This document shows, piece by piece, positions 7,695-16,366 of a stretch of DNA of 64,000 nt. The notes under the pieces were generated by a model, which saw nothing but the letters and a program-made list of their open reading frames with translations, did not search any database and had not been told where the DNA came from. Source of the DNA: Bordetella genomosp. 9. GTDB lineage: Bacteria; Pseudomonadota; Gammaproteobacteria; Burkholderiales; Burkholderiaceae_B. Every line of letters starts with the position of its first letter. The stretch's first letter is position 1. Location of the stretch: positions 1-64,000 of the forward strand of contig NZ_NEVJ01000002.1 in the NCBI RefSeq assembly GCF_002261425.1, read 5' to 3'. Position numbers and translations under genes: made by a program.

Positions 7695-8399
7695 TCAGCC
7701 GGCGGCGCTCGCCTCGGCTTTCTTGATGGTTCGGGAAAGCTGCTCGATGGCCTTTTTCGCGCCCACGTCCTTGTGCAGCGCCACGGCGCGATTCAGTTGC
7801 GCCAGGCCGGCGCGCGCCATGTCGAGCTGCGGGCCGGTCGGGGTGTCGCCCGCTAGGGCGGCCAGCGTTTCGCCCATGGCGCGGTGCAGCTTCGCCCGTG
7901 CCTGGTCCGGCGCATCTTTGCCTTCGGTGAGTACCGCGACCATTTGCAGGGCGCCCATGGTGTCGGAGTTGACGGGTACCTTTCCCGCCAAGACGGCGCC
8001 AGGCACTTCATCGAGCAGCAGCGCGGGCACCTTCCGGTTGTAGCGTTCCGGCAGGGCTAGGTCGTGCTTGAGGACGTAGCCGGCAATGGTCAGGCCGCGC
8101 GCGAAATCGCCTACGTCCAGGTGCCACACCATGACCGTGGCGATGACTTCGTCCTGGCCGCCCTTGTCGGCCGACAGGACGCCGTCCACATAGTCGCGGT
8201 AGGCCGGCAGCATGTCGGCCTTGGCGGCGATCTTGCGTTCGACCGATTCGATGGCTTTCAGGCGGCGCAGGTCATTGACCAGGTTCGCCATCATCAGGGC
8301 CTGGACGCCGCCTGCCGGATTCGGCGCACCGGGATCGGATTTGCCCGACTCGCGCGCGGCCAGGACGCGCGTGCGGTGACGTTGAGCGAGGCTTGCCAT
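7695..8399 (-). CDS. M: P2-like terminase small (endonuclease) subunit gpM
   Basis: 234 residues beginning MASLAQRHRTRVLAARESGK. The sequence ALMMANLVNDLRRLKAIESVERKIAAKADMLPAYRDYVDGV and the WHLDVGDFARGLTIAGYVLKH motif identify the P2 gpM terminase family, which cuts cos DNA with gpP. It follows the capsid gene by two bases. The length is close to P2 gpM (247). Confidence 0.9.
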   Translation of the reverse strand: MASLAQRHRTRVLAARESGKSDPGAPNPAGGVQALMMANLVNDLRRLKAIESVERKIAAKADMLPAYRDYVDGVLSADKGGQDEVIATVMVWHLDVGDFARGLTIAGYVLKHDLALPERYNRKVPALLLDEVPGAVLAGKVPVNSDTMGALQMVAVLTEGKDAPDQARAKLHRAMGETLAALAGDTPTGPQLDMARAGLAQLNRAVALHKDVGAKKAIEQLSRTIKKAEASAAG

Positions 8400-8401
8400 G
8401 G

Positions 8402-9433
8402 TTACGCGCCGCCTCCCGCGTCTTCGTCAGTCACGAGCTCGACGTTTTCGAGCAGTGCCGCGCAGCCGTAATCCTCCATCACGTAGTCGTCATTGGACGA
8501 TTCGTAAAATTCCACGCGGTTACGCTCGGGCTTCTCCTTCACATAGCGGCGGCGCGCACCTTCCTGGATGTAGATCGAGAGGTTGTCCAGGCGCGTGATG
8601 AGCACACGCCCCTCCGGCATGAAGGGCACCGTCACGGCGGGCAGGCCGCCGATGCGCTTCTGGCTGACGATGATGTCCGCTGCCAGCTTTTCGGTGGCGG
8701 CGTCGCCGCTCTGGTTGATGAGCGGGAAATACTTGTCGTGCATGAGGCCACGGCCGACGATGGCGACAAGCTGCGTATCGTCCTGATACCAAGGTTCGAG
8801 CAGCATGCGCAGGTCGTAGACCGCCGCGTCGATGTCGCGATAGTCGCCGCCTTTGCCGATCTTGACCGTGCCGCCGCCTGCGCCCGCGTTCAGGACGCGT
8901 TCGGCCGCGCGCTCGCGCAGCTTCTGCAGCCAGCCCTTATTCACGTCCTGCAGCAGCGGGTTGGTGCCGATATCGGTGTCGGCGGCCACCGACACGCCGT
9001 TGAAACCGATCATGATGCGATCCAGGGCCTGGCGCTGGATGATGTTGTTGCGCACGCGAATCTGGAAATCCGGGAACCGCGCCCATTGGTCAAGCTGCGC
9101 GTACTTGATATGCGTGTCGAAATTAGTTTGCACGCATTCGTAGCCGTTGGAATCCATGGCGGTCAGATCGCGCGTCTGTCGATCCTTCGCGTCCGTGTTC
9201 GTGCGGCTCGCAGCCGGACCCGATACACCAAGGCCGATTTTCTCGCCCTTCTGGTCCTGGACCAGGGGCATGTTGATCCGCTGCAGGAAGCTGGAACTTT
9301 CCTGGATCTTCGTTTCCATCGTCTGTTGGACGGACGGTTCGACGCTAAAAGACTGCGTGGCGTTCTCGACGCCGTTCAACGCCGCGACCTGCGACAGGTA
9401 GGCGTTGTAGAGTTTGCGGGTAGTGTTGCGCAT
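8402..9433 (-). CDS. N: P2-like major capsid protein gpN
   Basis: 343 residues (MRNTTRKLYNAYLSQVAALN), against 357 in P2. Diagnostic motifs are QTNFDTHIKYAQLDQWARFPDFQ, LDRIMIGFNGVSVAADTD and VTVPFMPEGRVLITRLDNLSIYIQ. The N-terminal helix would be trimmed by the gpO protease on maturation. The product builds the T=7 head. A 54-base spacer separates it from the scaffold gene upstream. Confidence 0.93.
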   Translation of the reverse strand: MRNTTRKLYNAYLSQVAALNGVENATQSFSVEPSVQQTMETKIQESSSFLQRINMPLVQDQKGEKIGLGVSGPAASRTNTDAKDRQTRDLTAMDSNGYECVQTNFDTHIKYAQLDQWARFPDFQIRVRNNIIQRQALDRIMIGFNGVSVAADTDIGTNPLLQDVNKGWLQKLRERAAERVLNAGAGGGTVKIGKGGDYRDIDAAVYDLRMLLEPWYQDDTQLVAIVGRGLMHDKYFPLINQSGDAATEKLAADIIVSQKRIGGLPAVTVPFMPEGRVLITRLDNLSIYIQEGARRRYVKEKPERNRVEFYESSNDDYVMEDYGCAALLENVELVTDEDAGGGA

Positions 9434-9487
9434 GTTGGCTCCGTGCTAAGGGTGTCGGGTCGCTGTCTGTGAGTGAAGGCGCTGGAA

Positions 9488-10300
9488 TCAGCAGTCGGTA
9501 CGCACCACGCCGTCGCCGCCCTTAGCGGGTGCGCGCGTGCCGGGGGTGCGGTCGGTGAGGTCGAGCTTGTCGGTCAGGGCCTGGAATTGCTCGGCGGTGA
9601 CAAAGCCCGCTCCCATGCTGTCGACCTTGGCCGCGAGCGCTTCGACCGAATCGGCGGTGTCCTTCTGCGTCTGCGCATAGGCCTGCGCGAAGGCGGTAAA
9701 GGCCTGGGCCAGTTCGGAGAATTTCTCCGGCTGTGCTTTCGCCGTCATCGCCTTGAACATTTCCGTGATCTTGGTGAGCAGGCCGGCGTCGTGGTCCGAT
9801 TGGTCTCCGGAAAAATCGAACTCAACCGGAATGGCCGACGTGAACAGCGTGTTCGGGTTTTGTTTGCGGCTCTTGAAGGGATGCACTTCCTCGGGGTGTT
9901 GCGCGCAGAACGCCAGCGCATCGGTGCCCAGGCTGGCCGGAGTGTCGGTGACGCCGAGCCCGAGGAGATAGGCCTTACCGGTTTCGGCGAAATTGGGATC
10001 GACCTCGATGGAGGTGTAAATCTTCTGGCGATCCTTGTTCATGGCGATGAGTGCCGGCGTCGGATCGATCTGCGCCTGCAATATCAGTTTGCCGTCGTCG
10101 CCTTCCTGGGTGCGCACGGCCGTCACGTCGCCGTAGGCCTTGAACGGGCTGTCGGGCAGCGTGCCACGCAGGTGTTCTAGCCACACGCGCGCGCCGTACG
10201 TCTGACGGTTGAATGTTTCGGCGATTTGCTCCAGCCAGGCACGCAGAATCTTGCGGCCGTCCGTGGTTTGGCCTTCCTTGGCGACGGTGAACCATTTCAT
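9488..10300 (-). CDS. O: P2-like capsid scaffolding protein and protease gpO
   Basis: 270 residues from the ATG at 10300 (MKWFTVAKEGQTTDGRKILR). The N-terminal half is the serine protease. D14, H43 and S97 (in IYTSIEV) occupy positions that fit the reported P2 gpO triad; this alignment is made from memory. The C-terminal half is the helical scaffold (TKITEMFKAMTAKAQPEKFSELAQAFTAFAQAYAQ). The frame is open for 41 more codons upstream, but these are low complexity and lie in the divergent promoter region shared with P. Confidence 0.9.
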   Translation of the reverse strand: MKWFTVAKEGQTTDGRKILRAWLEQIAETFNRQTYGARVWLEHLRGTLPDSPFKAYGDVTAVRTQEGDDGKLILQAQIDPTPALIAMNKDRQKIYTSIEVDPNFAETGKAYLLGLGVTDTPASLGTDALAFCAQHPEEVHPFKSRKQNPNTLFTSAIPVEFDFSGDQSDHDAGLLTKITEMFKAMTAKAQPEKFSELAQAFTAFAQAYAQTQKDTADSVEALAAKVDSMGAGFVTAEQFQALTDKLDLTDRTPGTRAPAKGGDGVVRTDC

Positions 10301-10437
10301 GATGTTTTGCCTGTAGGTGGTGGATGGTCGGGTGTTCGGTAAGGGTGCGGTCATGGTGGACCGGGCAAACCTCGCGCTCAATCGCTTGAGGTTGTTCCTG
10401 GGCCAGTGACAAGGCGGCGCCACGCGCGCGCGCGGAA

Positions 10438-12216
10438 ATGTCGGGCACGCTGGCGGCTATGTTGGAAATGGCCCCCGATATCGATCCGCGACGCGCCGCG
10501 CGCAACCTGTACTGGATGGGTTGGCGCGTGTCATCCATCGCCCGTCACCTGGGCGAGAAGCGCACGACCGTGCATAGCTGGAAGACCCGCGACAAGTGGG
10601 ACGCGGCGTCCCCCGTTGAGAAGGTCGAGAACGCGCTCGAAACCCGCCTGGCGGTATTGATCGCCAAGACGGAAAAGGACGGACGCGATTTCAAGGAAAT
10701 CGATCTCTTGGGTCGGCAGCTCGAACGCACGGCGCGGGTACGCCGATTCGATAGCGGCGGTACCGAGGCAGAGCTGAACCCTAATCTGGAGCGGCGCAAC
10801 GCCGCGCCCAAGCGCCGGCCGGAGCGCAACGCGATCAGCGACGCCCAGGCGGCGCAACTCCTCGCGGCGTTCAACGATTCGCTATTCGGCTATCAGAAGG
10901 CCTGGTACCGCGCGGGCGATCAGCGTACGCGCATGATTCTGAAATCTCGGCAGATCGGGGCGACCTGGTACTTCGCGCGGGAGGCGTTCGTCGACGCCAT
11001 GACGACGGGCCGAAACCAGATATTCTTATCGGCCTCCAAGGCGCAGGCGCACGTCTTCAAGCAGTACATCATCCAGTTTTGTCGCGATGCGGCCGATGTG
11101 GACCTGAAGGGCGATCCCATCGTCCTGCCCAACGGCGCGCACCTGTACTTCCTGGGTACGAATGCGCGCACGGCACAGAGCTACCACGGCAATTTCTATT
11201 TCGACGAGTTCTTCTGGGTGCCGAAGTTCGGTGAGCTGAACAAGGTCGCCAGCGGCATGGCGCTGCATAAGCAGTGGCGCAAGACGTACTTCTCCACGCC
11301 ATCGAGCATTTCCCACGAGGCGTACCCGCTTTGGTCCGGCGACCAGTTCAACAAACGCCGCGGTAAGCGCGAGCAAGCGAACATCGACGTGTCGCACGCC
11401 ATGTTGAAGGGCGGTCTGCTGTGCGCGGACAAGGTATGGCGGCAGATTGTCACCATCCTGGACGCGGAGGCGGGCGGGTGCAACCTGTTCGATATCGATG
11501 AGCTGCGCAACTACGAATACAGCCCGGACCAATTCGAAAACCTGCTTATGTGCAAGTTCATTGACGATACCGCGTCTGTGTTCCCGTTGGCGATGCTGCA
11601 GCCCTGCATGGTCGACGCCATGGTGGATTGGGTGGACGTGCAGTATTTTGCGCTGCGCCGCTACGGCTACTACCCCGTCGCCATCGGCTATGACCCGTCG
11701 CTGTCGGGCGATTCGGCCGGCTGCGTGATCCTCGCGCTGCCGCGCACGCCCGGCGGCAAGTTCCGGGTGCTGGAACGGCACCAATGGCGCGGGATGGACT
11801 TCGCCAAGCAGGCCGAGCGCATCAAGGAGTTGACCCAGCAATACAACGTCATCGACATCGCCATCGACGCGACCGGCATGGGGCAGGGCGTTTACCAGAT
11901 TGTGAAGCAGTTTTTCCCGGCCGCGCGGCAAATCACGTATTCGCCGGAGGTCAAGACGCGCCTGGTGCTCAAGGCGGGCGACGTGATGCGCAATCGCCGC
12001 CTGGAATGGGACGCGGGCTGGACCGACCTGGCGCAATCGTTTATGGCGATACGCAAGACGCTCACGGCGAGCGGACGCCAAGTGACGTACGACGCTGGCC
12101 GCGCGCAGGACACCGGGCATGCGGACCTGGCATGGGCCTGCATGCACGCATTGGACTATGAACCCTTGGAAGGCGCCACGGCGGAAAGCCGTAGCCTTGT
12201 GGAGATATACGAATGA
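10438..12216 (+). CDS. P: P2-like terminase large (ATPase) subunit gpP
   Basis: 592 residues. An N-terminal helix-turn-helix (ARNLYWMGWRVSSIARHLG) recognises cos. The Walker A-like KSRQIGATW lies near 169-177 and Walker B YFDEFFW near 254-260. The C-terminal RNase H-like nuclease part shows GYDPSLSGDSAGCVI and IDATGMGQGVYQIV. It is transcribed divergently from O, leaving a 137-bp intergenic region (10301-10437) that should hold both late promoters. The stop overlaps the portal start (ATGA). Confidence 0.93.
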   Translation: MSGTLAAMLEMAPDIDPRRAARNLYWMGWRVSSIARHLGEKRTTVHSWKTRDKWDAASPVEKVENALETRLAVLIAKTEKDGRDFKEIDLLGRQLERTARVRRFDSGGTEAELNPNLERRNAAPKRRPERNAISDAQAAQLLAAFNDSLFGYQKAWYRAGDQRTRMILKSRQIGATWYFAREAFVDAMTTGRNQIFLSASKAQAHVFKQYIIQFCRDAADVDLKGDPIVLPNGAHLYFLGTNARTAQSYHGNFYFDEFFWVPKFGELNKVASGMALHKQWRKTYFSTPSSISHEAYPLWSGDQFNKRRGKREQANIDVSHAMLKGGLLCADKVWRQIVTILDAEAGGCNLFDIDELRNYEYSPDQFENLLMCKFIDDTASVFPLAMLQPCMVDAMVDWVDVQYFALRRYGYYPVAIGYDPSLSGDSAGCVILALPRTPGGKFRVLERHQWRGMDFAKQAERIKELTQQYNVIDIAIDATGMGQGVYQIVKQFFPAARQITYSPEVKTRLVLKAGDVMRNRRLEWDAGWTDLAQSFMAIRKTLTASGRQVTYDAGRAQDTGHADLAWACMHALDYEPLEGATAESRSLVEIYE

Positions 12217-13256
12217 CCCATCTCGTTGACGTGCGCGGCGCGCCGCTCACCCAGGCCTCGGCGCCGGCCGGCGCGAGCAACGCTGCGGGCGTCGAGGCTT
12301 TCAGCTTCGGCGATCCGATTCCGGTCCTGGACCGGCGCGACATCCTCGATTACATCGAGTGTCTGGATAACGGCCGATGGTACGAGCCGCCGATCAGCTT
12401 CCACGGCCTGGCGAGGTCGTTTCGGGCGAGCACGCACCATAGCTCCGCGATCTATTTCAAGGCCAACGTGCTTGCGTCCACGCTGATTCCGCATCCGCTG
12501 GTGACGCCCATGCTGGTCAAGGAATTGGCGGTGAACTTTCAGACATTTGGCAACGCCTACGTCGAGCGGCGCACCAGCATGACGGGCCGTGTGCTGTCGC
12601 TACGTCACGCGCCGGCGAAATATACTCGGGTGGGAAAGGAGGATGACCAGTTTTATTTCGCGCCGGGCGTTGCCGATGAACACCAGTTTGAAACCGGCTC
12701 CGTGTTCCACTTGAAAGAGCCAGATATCAACCAGGAAGTGTATGGCCTGCCGGAATACTTGAGCACACTACAATCGGCCTGGTTGAATGAATCCGCGACG
12801 CTCTTTCGGCGCCGTTACTACAACAACGGAAGCCATGCGGGATTCATCCTCTACATGTCGGACGCGGCCAGCAGCACCGAGGATATCGACAAAGTGCGTG
12901 AGGCGATGCGCGCGGCCAAGGGGCCGGGGAATTTTCGCAATTTGTTCCTCTACGCGCCGGCCGGCAAGAAGGACGGCGTGCAGGTCATTCCGATCAGCGA
13001 GGTTGCTGCGCGTGATGACTTTTTCAACATCAAGAACGTGACGCGCGACGACATCCTGGCCGCGCATCGCGTGCCGCCGCAGCTCATGGGCATCGTGCCG
13101 GGCAATACAGGCGGCTTCGGCGCCGTGCTGCCGGCCGCGCATGTGTTCGCACGCAATGAGATCGAGCCGCTGCAGGGCGTGTTTAAGACGATCAATGCGT
13201 GGCTCGGCTCGGAAATGTTCCGTTTCAAGGCATATACCGTTGAGATCGACGGTTAG
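12213..13256 (+). CDS. Q: P2-like portal protein gpQ
   Basis: 347 residues (P2 gpQ 344). The conserved sequences are IECLDNGRWYEPPISFHGLA, HHSSAIYFKANVLAST, KYTRVG, FHLKEPDINQEVYGLPEYL and HRVPPQLMGIVPGNTGGFG. The dodecameric portal carries the DNA channel. The stop codon at 13254-13256 overlaps, on the opposite strand, the stop of the DUF4238-like cargo gene, so the cargo begins exactly where the portal gene ends. Confidence 0.93.
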   Translation: MTHLVDVRGAPLTQASAPAGASNAAGVEAFSFGDPIPVLDRRDILDYIECLDNGRWYEPPISFHGLARSFRASTHHSSAIYFKANVLASTLIPHPLVTPMLVKELAVNFQTFGNAYVERRTSMTGRVLSLRHAPAKYTRVGKEDDQFYFAPGVADEHQFETGSVFHLKEPDINQEVYGLPEYLSTLQSAWLNESATLFRRRYYNNGSHAGFILYMSDAASSTEDIDKVREAMRAAKGPGNFRNLFLYAPAGKKDGVQVIPISEVAARDDFFNIKNVTRDDILAAHRVPPQLMGIVPGNTGGFGAVLPAAHVFARNEIEPLQGVFKTINAWLGSEMFRFKAYTVEIDG

Positions 13257-14275
13257 ATTATCAGTCGATCCTTCCGCGAAGAATACACATGGCGGTGCGA
13301 TTGCCAAACTACGCATTGGTTGTATCGCCTCAGAAGCTCTTTATCATCGACGAGGTGTGTGAGATATACCGTTGGTGTACGTAATCGCTTGAAGTCTGCA
13401 ATCACGTGCTGGGGCGTGTTCGGCGGGATAAACGAATCGATATCTGCGAACCCGTAGCGTACGAATGCGTTGGCACATAGGTTGAAGTCGAAGATAGTGA
13501 CATCGTTTCTATCGCCGGGCGTGGTGAACGAGCGATCGGATAGTAAGCAAGATTCGGTGGTGTATGTACAGAGCAAGACTTGGACTTGGCTGGCTTCTGA
13601 CAAAAACAATGAGTTCACCGTGCCATCTAGGATACTTGCATCGCCGTCGCCGTATTCCATGAAAAGCATGAAGAGCACCTTCAGCCAATTCACATAGTCG
13701 TTATCCGAAATTCCGATCTGTCTGCATATCCTCTCTTGATGCGGCCGTCGGCCGTTCAAAATTCGATAGAAGGCCTGCTTTAGTTTAGGCTCAGTCGGTT
13801 CGTACGCGGCGAGCACGCCGAACGTGTTCAGCATTTTGACGACGGAGAAGGGGTTGCGCGCAAAATTCAGGAGCTTTTTAGCAAACAGCTCAACCAGTTC
13901 CGTTCCGACAGCCGTGTTCCCAGCGGAGACTTTCGCCAGCACCGCACGTGTTTGAACTTCAACGGTCCGCTCATAACGCTGGAATAGGTGTTCAAAGTTC
14001 CATTGGAGGTTGTTGCCCAGCGGTGTGTCGAATGTAAATAGATTATCAAGGGCTAGATTCCGCACTATGGACACGCCACGCGCATGCTGCAGGCGTAGAG
14101 CATGTGCTTCTCGGTCAATTATTTCAAACGAATATATCCGCTGATTTTTGGCCGCAGCATGTGGGTTTGCGGCGTTTAGCCGCTGTTCAACCCTTGGCAA
14201 GAAGTGGTGGTTGCAAGCAAAGTTCGGAAGAATTTGCAACGCCGGAAGTCCGCTGTGCATTGCCGCGAGAGGCAT
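13253..14275 (-). CDS. DUF4238-like protein, prophage cargo
   Basis: 340 residues, no signal peptide, no membrane segment. The N-terminal part shows NHHFLPRVEQRLNA (residues 22-35), RIYSFEI, a SIVRNLALDNLFTFD segment and FEHLFQRYERTVEVQTR. This order resembles the HH-x-P-R ... V.N....ENLF ... E..... pattern of DUF4238 proteins. That assignment is from memory and should be treated as likely, not proven. Function is unknown for this family. The gene faces the portal gene tail to tail with overlapping stop codons. Its base composition is clearly less GC-rich than the phage structural genes, so it looks like an acquired moron. The start is uncertain: a second ATG lies six codons in, and neither has a strong ribosome binding site. 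Confidence 0.65.
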   Translation of the reverse strand: MPLAAMHSGLPALQILPNFACNHHFLPRVEQRLNAANPHAAAKNQRIYSFEIIDREAHALRLQHARGVSIVRNLALDNLFTFDTPLGNNLQWNFEHLFQRYERTVEVQTRAVLAKVSAGNTAVGTELVELFAKKLLNFARNPFSVVKMLNTFGVLAAYEPTEPKLKQAFYRILNGRRPHQERICRQIGISDNDYVNWLKVLFMLFMEYGDGDASILDGTVNSLFLSEASQVQVLLCTYTTESCLLSDRSFTTPGDRNDVTIFDFNLCANAFVRYGFADIDSFIPPNTPQHVIADFKRLRTPTVYLTHLVDDKELLRRYNQCVVWQSHRHVYSSRKDRLII

Positions 14276-14384
14276 TAGTTAGTGGGGGAAGGCACGTCGG
14301 CCGTTGCCACCATGCCGCGTCCCACCGGCGGTAATGATAGTCGCTGTAAGCAGGGACGCCACCAGGACTTGAATTGAAAACGCA

Positions 14385-14804
14385 CTATACGTCGGGCCGC
14401 GCCCTTCGTAGCATTTCCGCATATTGATGAAGACCCCTTTTCTCGAGCTCGGTCACGAATACCGGCCATGGAGGAATGTTTGAATAGTAGGGGGTTGGTC
14501 CAGTGGATAGTCCTCCACCGGGTCCGGTGGAAAGCCCTCCACCCGGTCCAGTGGACAATCCGCCACCAGGTCCAGTAGATAACCCACCACCCGGGCCTGT
14601 CGACATTCCGCCGCCTGGTCCCGTCGAAAGGCCGCCTCCGGGGCCAGTGGATAGCCCACCACCAGGCCCCGTAGACAAGCCACCTTGCGGGCCGGTCGAT
14701 GCCCCGCCACCAGGCCCAGTGGACAGACCGCCTCCAGGCCCCGTTGATTGACCGCCACGAGGGCCGGTGCTCAGGTTCCTGGGCCAACCTCTATGAATGC
14801 TCAT
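14385..14804 (-). CDS. Gly-rich STGPGGGL repeat protein with conserved C-terminal tail
   Basis: 139 residues from the ATG at 14804, with GGAG six bases upstream. A short N-terminus ([11 protein letters not shown]) leads into eleven tandem eight-residue units of type STGPGGGL, plus a truncated twelfth. A non-repetitive end follows: [19 protein letters not shown] and then [17 protein letters not shown]. There is no signal peptide or membrane segment. The opposite strand is also open through the repeat (PPPGPVDx units), but only this strand has a Shine-Dalgarno sequence and structured ends. I have the impression of having seen this repeat-plus-tail layout in other uncharacterised bacterial proteins, but cannot name a family. 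It lies 109 bases upstream of the DUF4238-like gene on the same strand, possibly co-transcribed. Confidence 0.65.
   Translation of the reverse strand: MSIHRGWPRNLSTGPRGGQSTGPGGGLSTGPGGGASTGPQGGLSTGPGGGLSTGPGGGLSTGPGGGMSTGPGGGLSTGPGGGLSTGPGGGLSTGPGGGLSTGPTPYYSNIPPWPVFVTELEKRGLHQYAEMLRRARPDV
14508..14771 (-). repeat. Eleven tandem 24-bp coding repeats (STGPGGGL)
   Basis: The repeat unit is 24 bp and codes for STGPGGGL, with variants GGGA, GGGM, QGGL and RGGQ in individual copies. Synonymous third-position differences between copies show that it is not a very recent expansion. The length is a multiple of three, so copy-number change would keep the frame. Confidence 0.85.
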
Positions 14805-15113
14805 TGGACGCTCCACGGAGTTATGTGTGCGATTGACGCAGGTCCAATATACCTTGAATGCTCATCCATTTGGCCGTGTTTGTGGGGGCCTATCACCCCT
14901 CCCAACGCATTCCCCTCCGTCCAGCGCGTGCATTAGAGACAGTTCGGGATGGGTGGTGGGCGTTTCAGACTGCTGGCGCGCGGTCATCCCCCCACCACGC
15001 CTGCCCGCTAAAGAGCACGCTTTTGACTCAGCCTTGAGTCACCTGCGTACGCCCGGAGCAATGCGCCTCTCTCGGTCCGATTGAGGGATCGCCGGGCGAC
15101 GCAGATCGACGCA
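14805..15113. other. Intergenic region upstream of the repeat-protein gene
   Basis: 309 bases between two minus-strand cargo genes. I see no convincing reading frame with a ribosome binding site and no clear hairpin terminator. The sequence GAATGCTCAT occurs both at 14794-14803 (overlapping the start of the repeat-protein gene) and in the leader near 14857. A promoter for the repeat-protein gene probably lies here, but no strong -10/-35 pair stands out. Confidence 0.5.
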
Positions 15114-16361
15114 CTATCGTAGGTAGTTAGCGACTTCCTGTACGAGCAGCCGCGCGCCGTTGGTCAGCCACGAATATTTGTCGTCGATGAGATAAATAGC
15201 GACGGCGCCTGGTAAGAACGCCGCCACAACAAACACCCAAAAGGTGAAGGTAAGCATTTTCGCCTGTTTTTTGTTTTCTTTAATATGACGTGCTATAGAG
15301 CGCCTAAGCGGGGTGGGGTAAGAATTCAATTTTCTCTTGTAATCTTCGAACACCAAATTAAAACTAGATCGAAGCCGAAAAATCTGTCTGCGCTGATTTG
15401 CAAGAACTAGTAGATAGATAATCGATACAAGAATAGCGCTACCGACTCCAAGCCAAAAGGCGTATGCAGTATCGGCCTTAGGAATAGCGATCAAGGCAAC
15501 AAGTGATATAGGAAGAGCAAGCAACTTTCCAGCAATGTCTCCTAGCACTCCGCTCAACTTCGACGCGTATTCCATATCTGCGTCTGCGATCTTTTTTCGA
15601 ACAACGTCAAAGGAGAAATTATTTATATATGCGCCCAGATTGTGCCGATATCGCTTTAGTACTTCGGTCCAATGACAAACCAAATAAGTGAATTGATTCC
15701 GCTGATCAGGCTCCTCCGAGAGAACATCGGAGATCGCTAGTCGCATAACTAATCTACGTTCTTCAATATGAACCTTTGCGTCAAAGTCTGGGCTGACTAA
15801 AGCCCGGAGGATATTTAAATGAGAAAGCTGATGGTTAAGTGTCGTCGGCGCAATGACTACAGGCATGGTGGCTGTCCGCTGTGGTATTTTGCCGTCGGGA
15901 GGGAGCACGAAAATCAGGCTATGGGCATTCTTGAAAGCCTGTAACTGAATTTCGCCTTCAGCGAAATTGCTTAACAGAATTAAGAATTCGCAGAGCGTTT
16001 TCAGTGCGACTACTTGAGGTGGCGGATTGCTGTCGCCGGAAAAATAATCAAGGTCGACAATATAGAAGTTGTGCGGGATATGACCCTTGCAAATGCTGGG
16101 TGTCCTGCCGATAAAGTCCTCGATATCGGCGTAAAACTGCCCAAGATCACCGCCGGGCAAGCGTCCCTCAATAACGACGAGCCCATGATCTCCATCTAAT
16201 TTTTCGTATTCGCCATACCGAGGGTCCAGATTCTCGCAGGCAGAAAATGCGTCAATAACGGCGGGAGTCGGCTGCGTTTCAGCGCGAAATTCCCGGCTTC
16301 CTGCACCGGTCAGGTGGGGCCGTCCGAGAACACGATAGAGATGTACAACCGCAGAAAACAT
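15114..16361 (-). CDS. Three-helix membrane protein paired with an NA37-like gene, function unknown
   Basis: 415 residues. Residues 1-270 are soluble-looking with no recognised domain (LDGDHGLVVIEGRLPGGDL and FYIVDLDYFSGDSNPPP segments). Three hydrophobic helices follow near 278-294, 300-321 and 369-392, with a basic loop of ~45 residues between helices 2 and 3 (RSIARHIKENKKQAK). The ATG is 5 bases past the stop of the upstream NA37-like gene, so the two are almost certainly one operon. It is AT-richer than the flanking phage genes. A membrane protein coupled to a nucleoid/DNA-binding type protein recalls the layout of anti-phage systems such as Kiwa, but no homology to KwaA is claimed. Confidence 0.6.
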   Translation of the reverse strand: MFSAVVHLYRVLGRPHLTGAGSREFRAETQPTPAVIDAFSACENLDPRYGEYEKLDGDHGLVVIEGRLPGGDLGQFYADIEDFIGRTPSICKGHIPHNFYIVDLDYFSGDSNPPPQVVALKTLCEFLILLSNFAEGEIQLQAFKNAHSLIFVLPPDGKIPQRTATMPVVIAPTTLNHQLSHLNILRALVSPDFDAKVHIEERRLVMRLAISDVLSEEPDQRNQFTYLVCHWTEVLKRYRHNLGAYINNFSFDVVRKKIADADMEYASKLSGVLGDIAGKLLALPISLVALIAIPKADTAYAFWLGVGSAILVSIIYLLVLANQRRQIFRLRSSFNLVFEDYKRKLNSYPTPLRRSIARHIKENKKQAKMLTFTFWVFVVAAFLPGAVAIYLIDDKYSWLTNGARLLVQEVANYLR

Positions 16362-16366
16362 GTTCG

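Noticed and set aside
10392..10412. TTGT-N13-ACAA dyad between O and P as an Ogr/Delta activator site
   Set aside because: P2 late activator sites have TGT-N12-ACA; the spacing here is one base too long and no second site is found, so it is not reported as a feature.
14503..14751. Plus-strand frame made of PPPGPVD repeats
   Set aside because: It is the mirror of the STGPGGGL repeat gene. The minus-strand version has a Shine-Dalgarno site and non-repetitive ends, the plus-strand one has neither.
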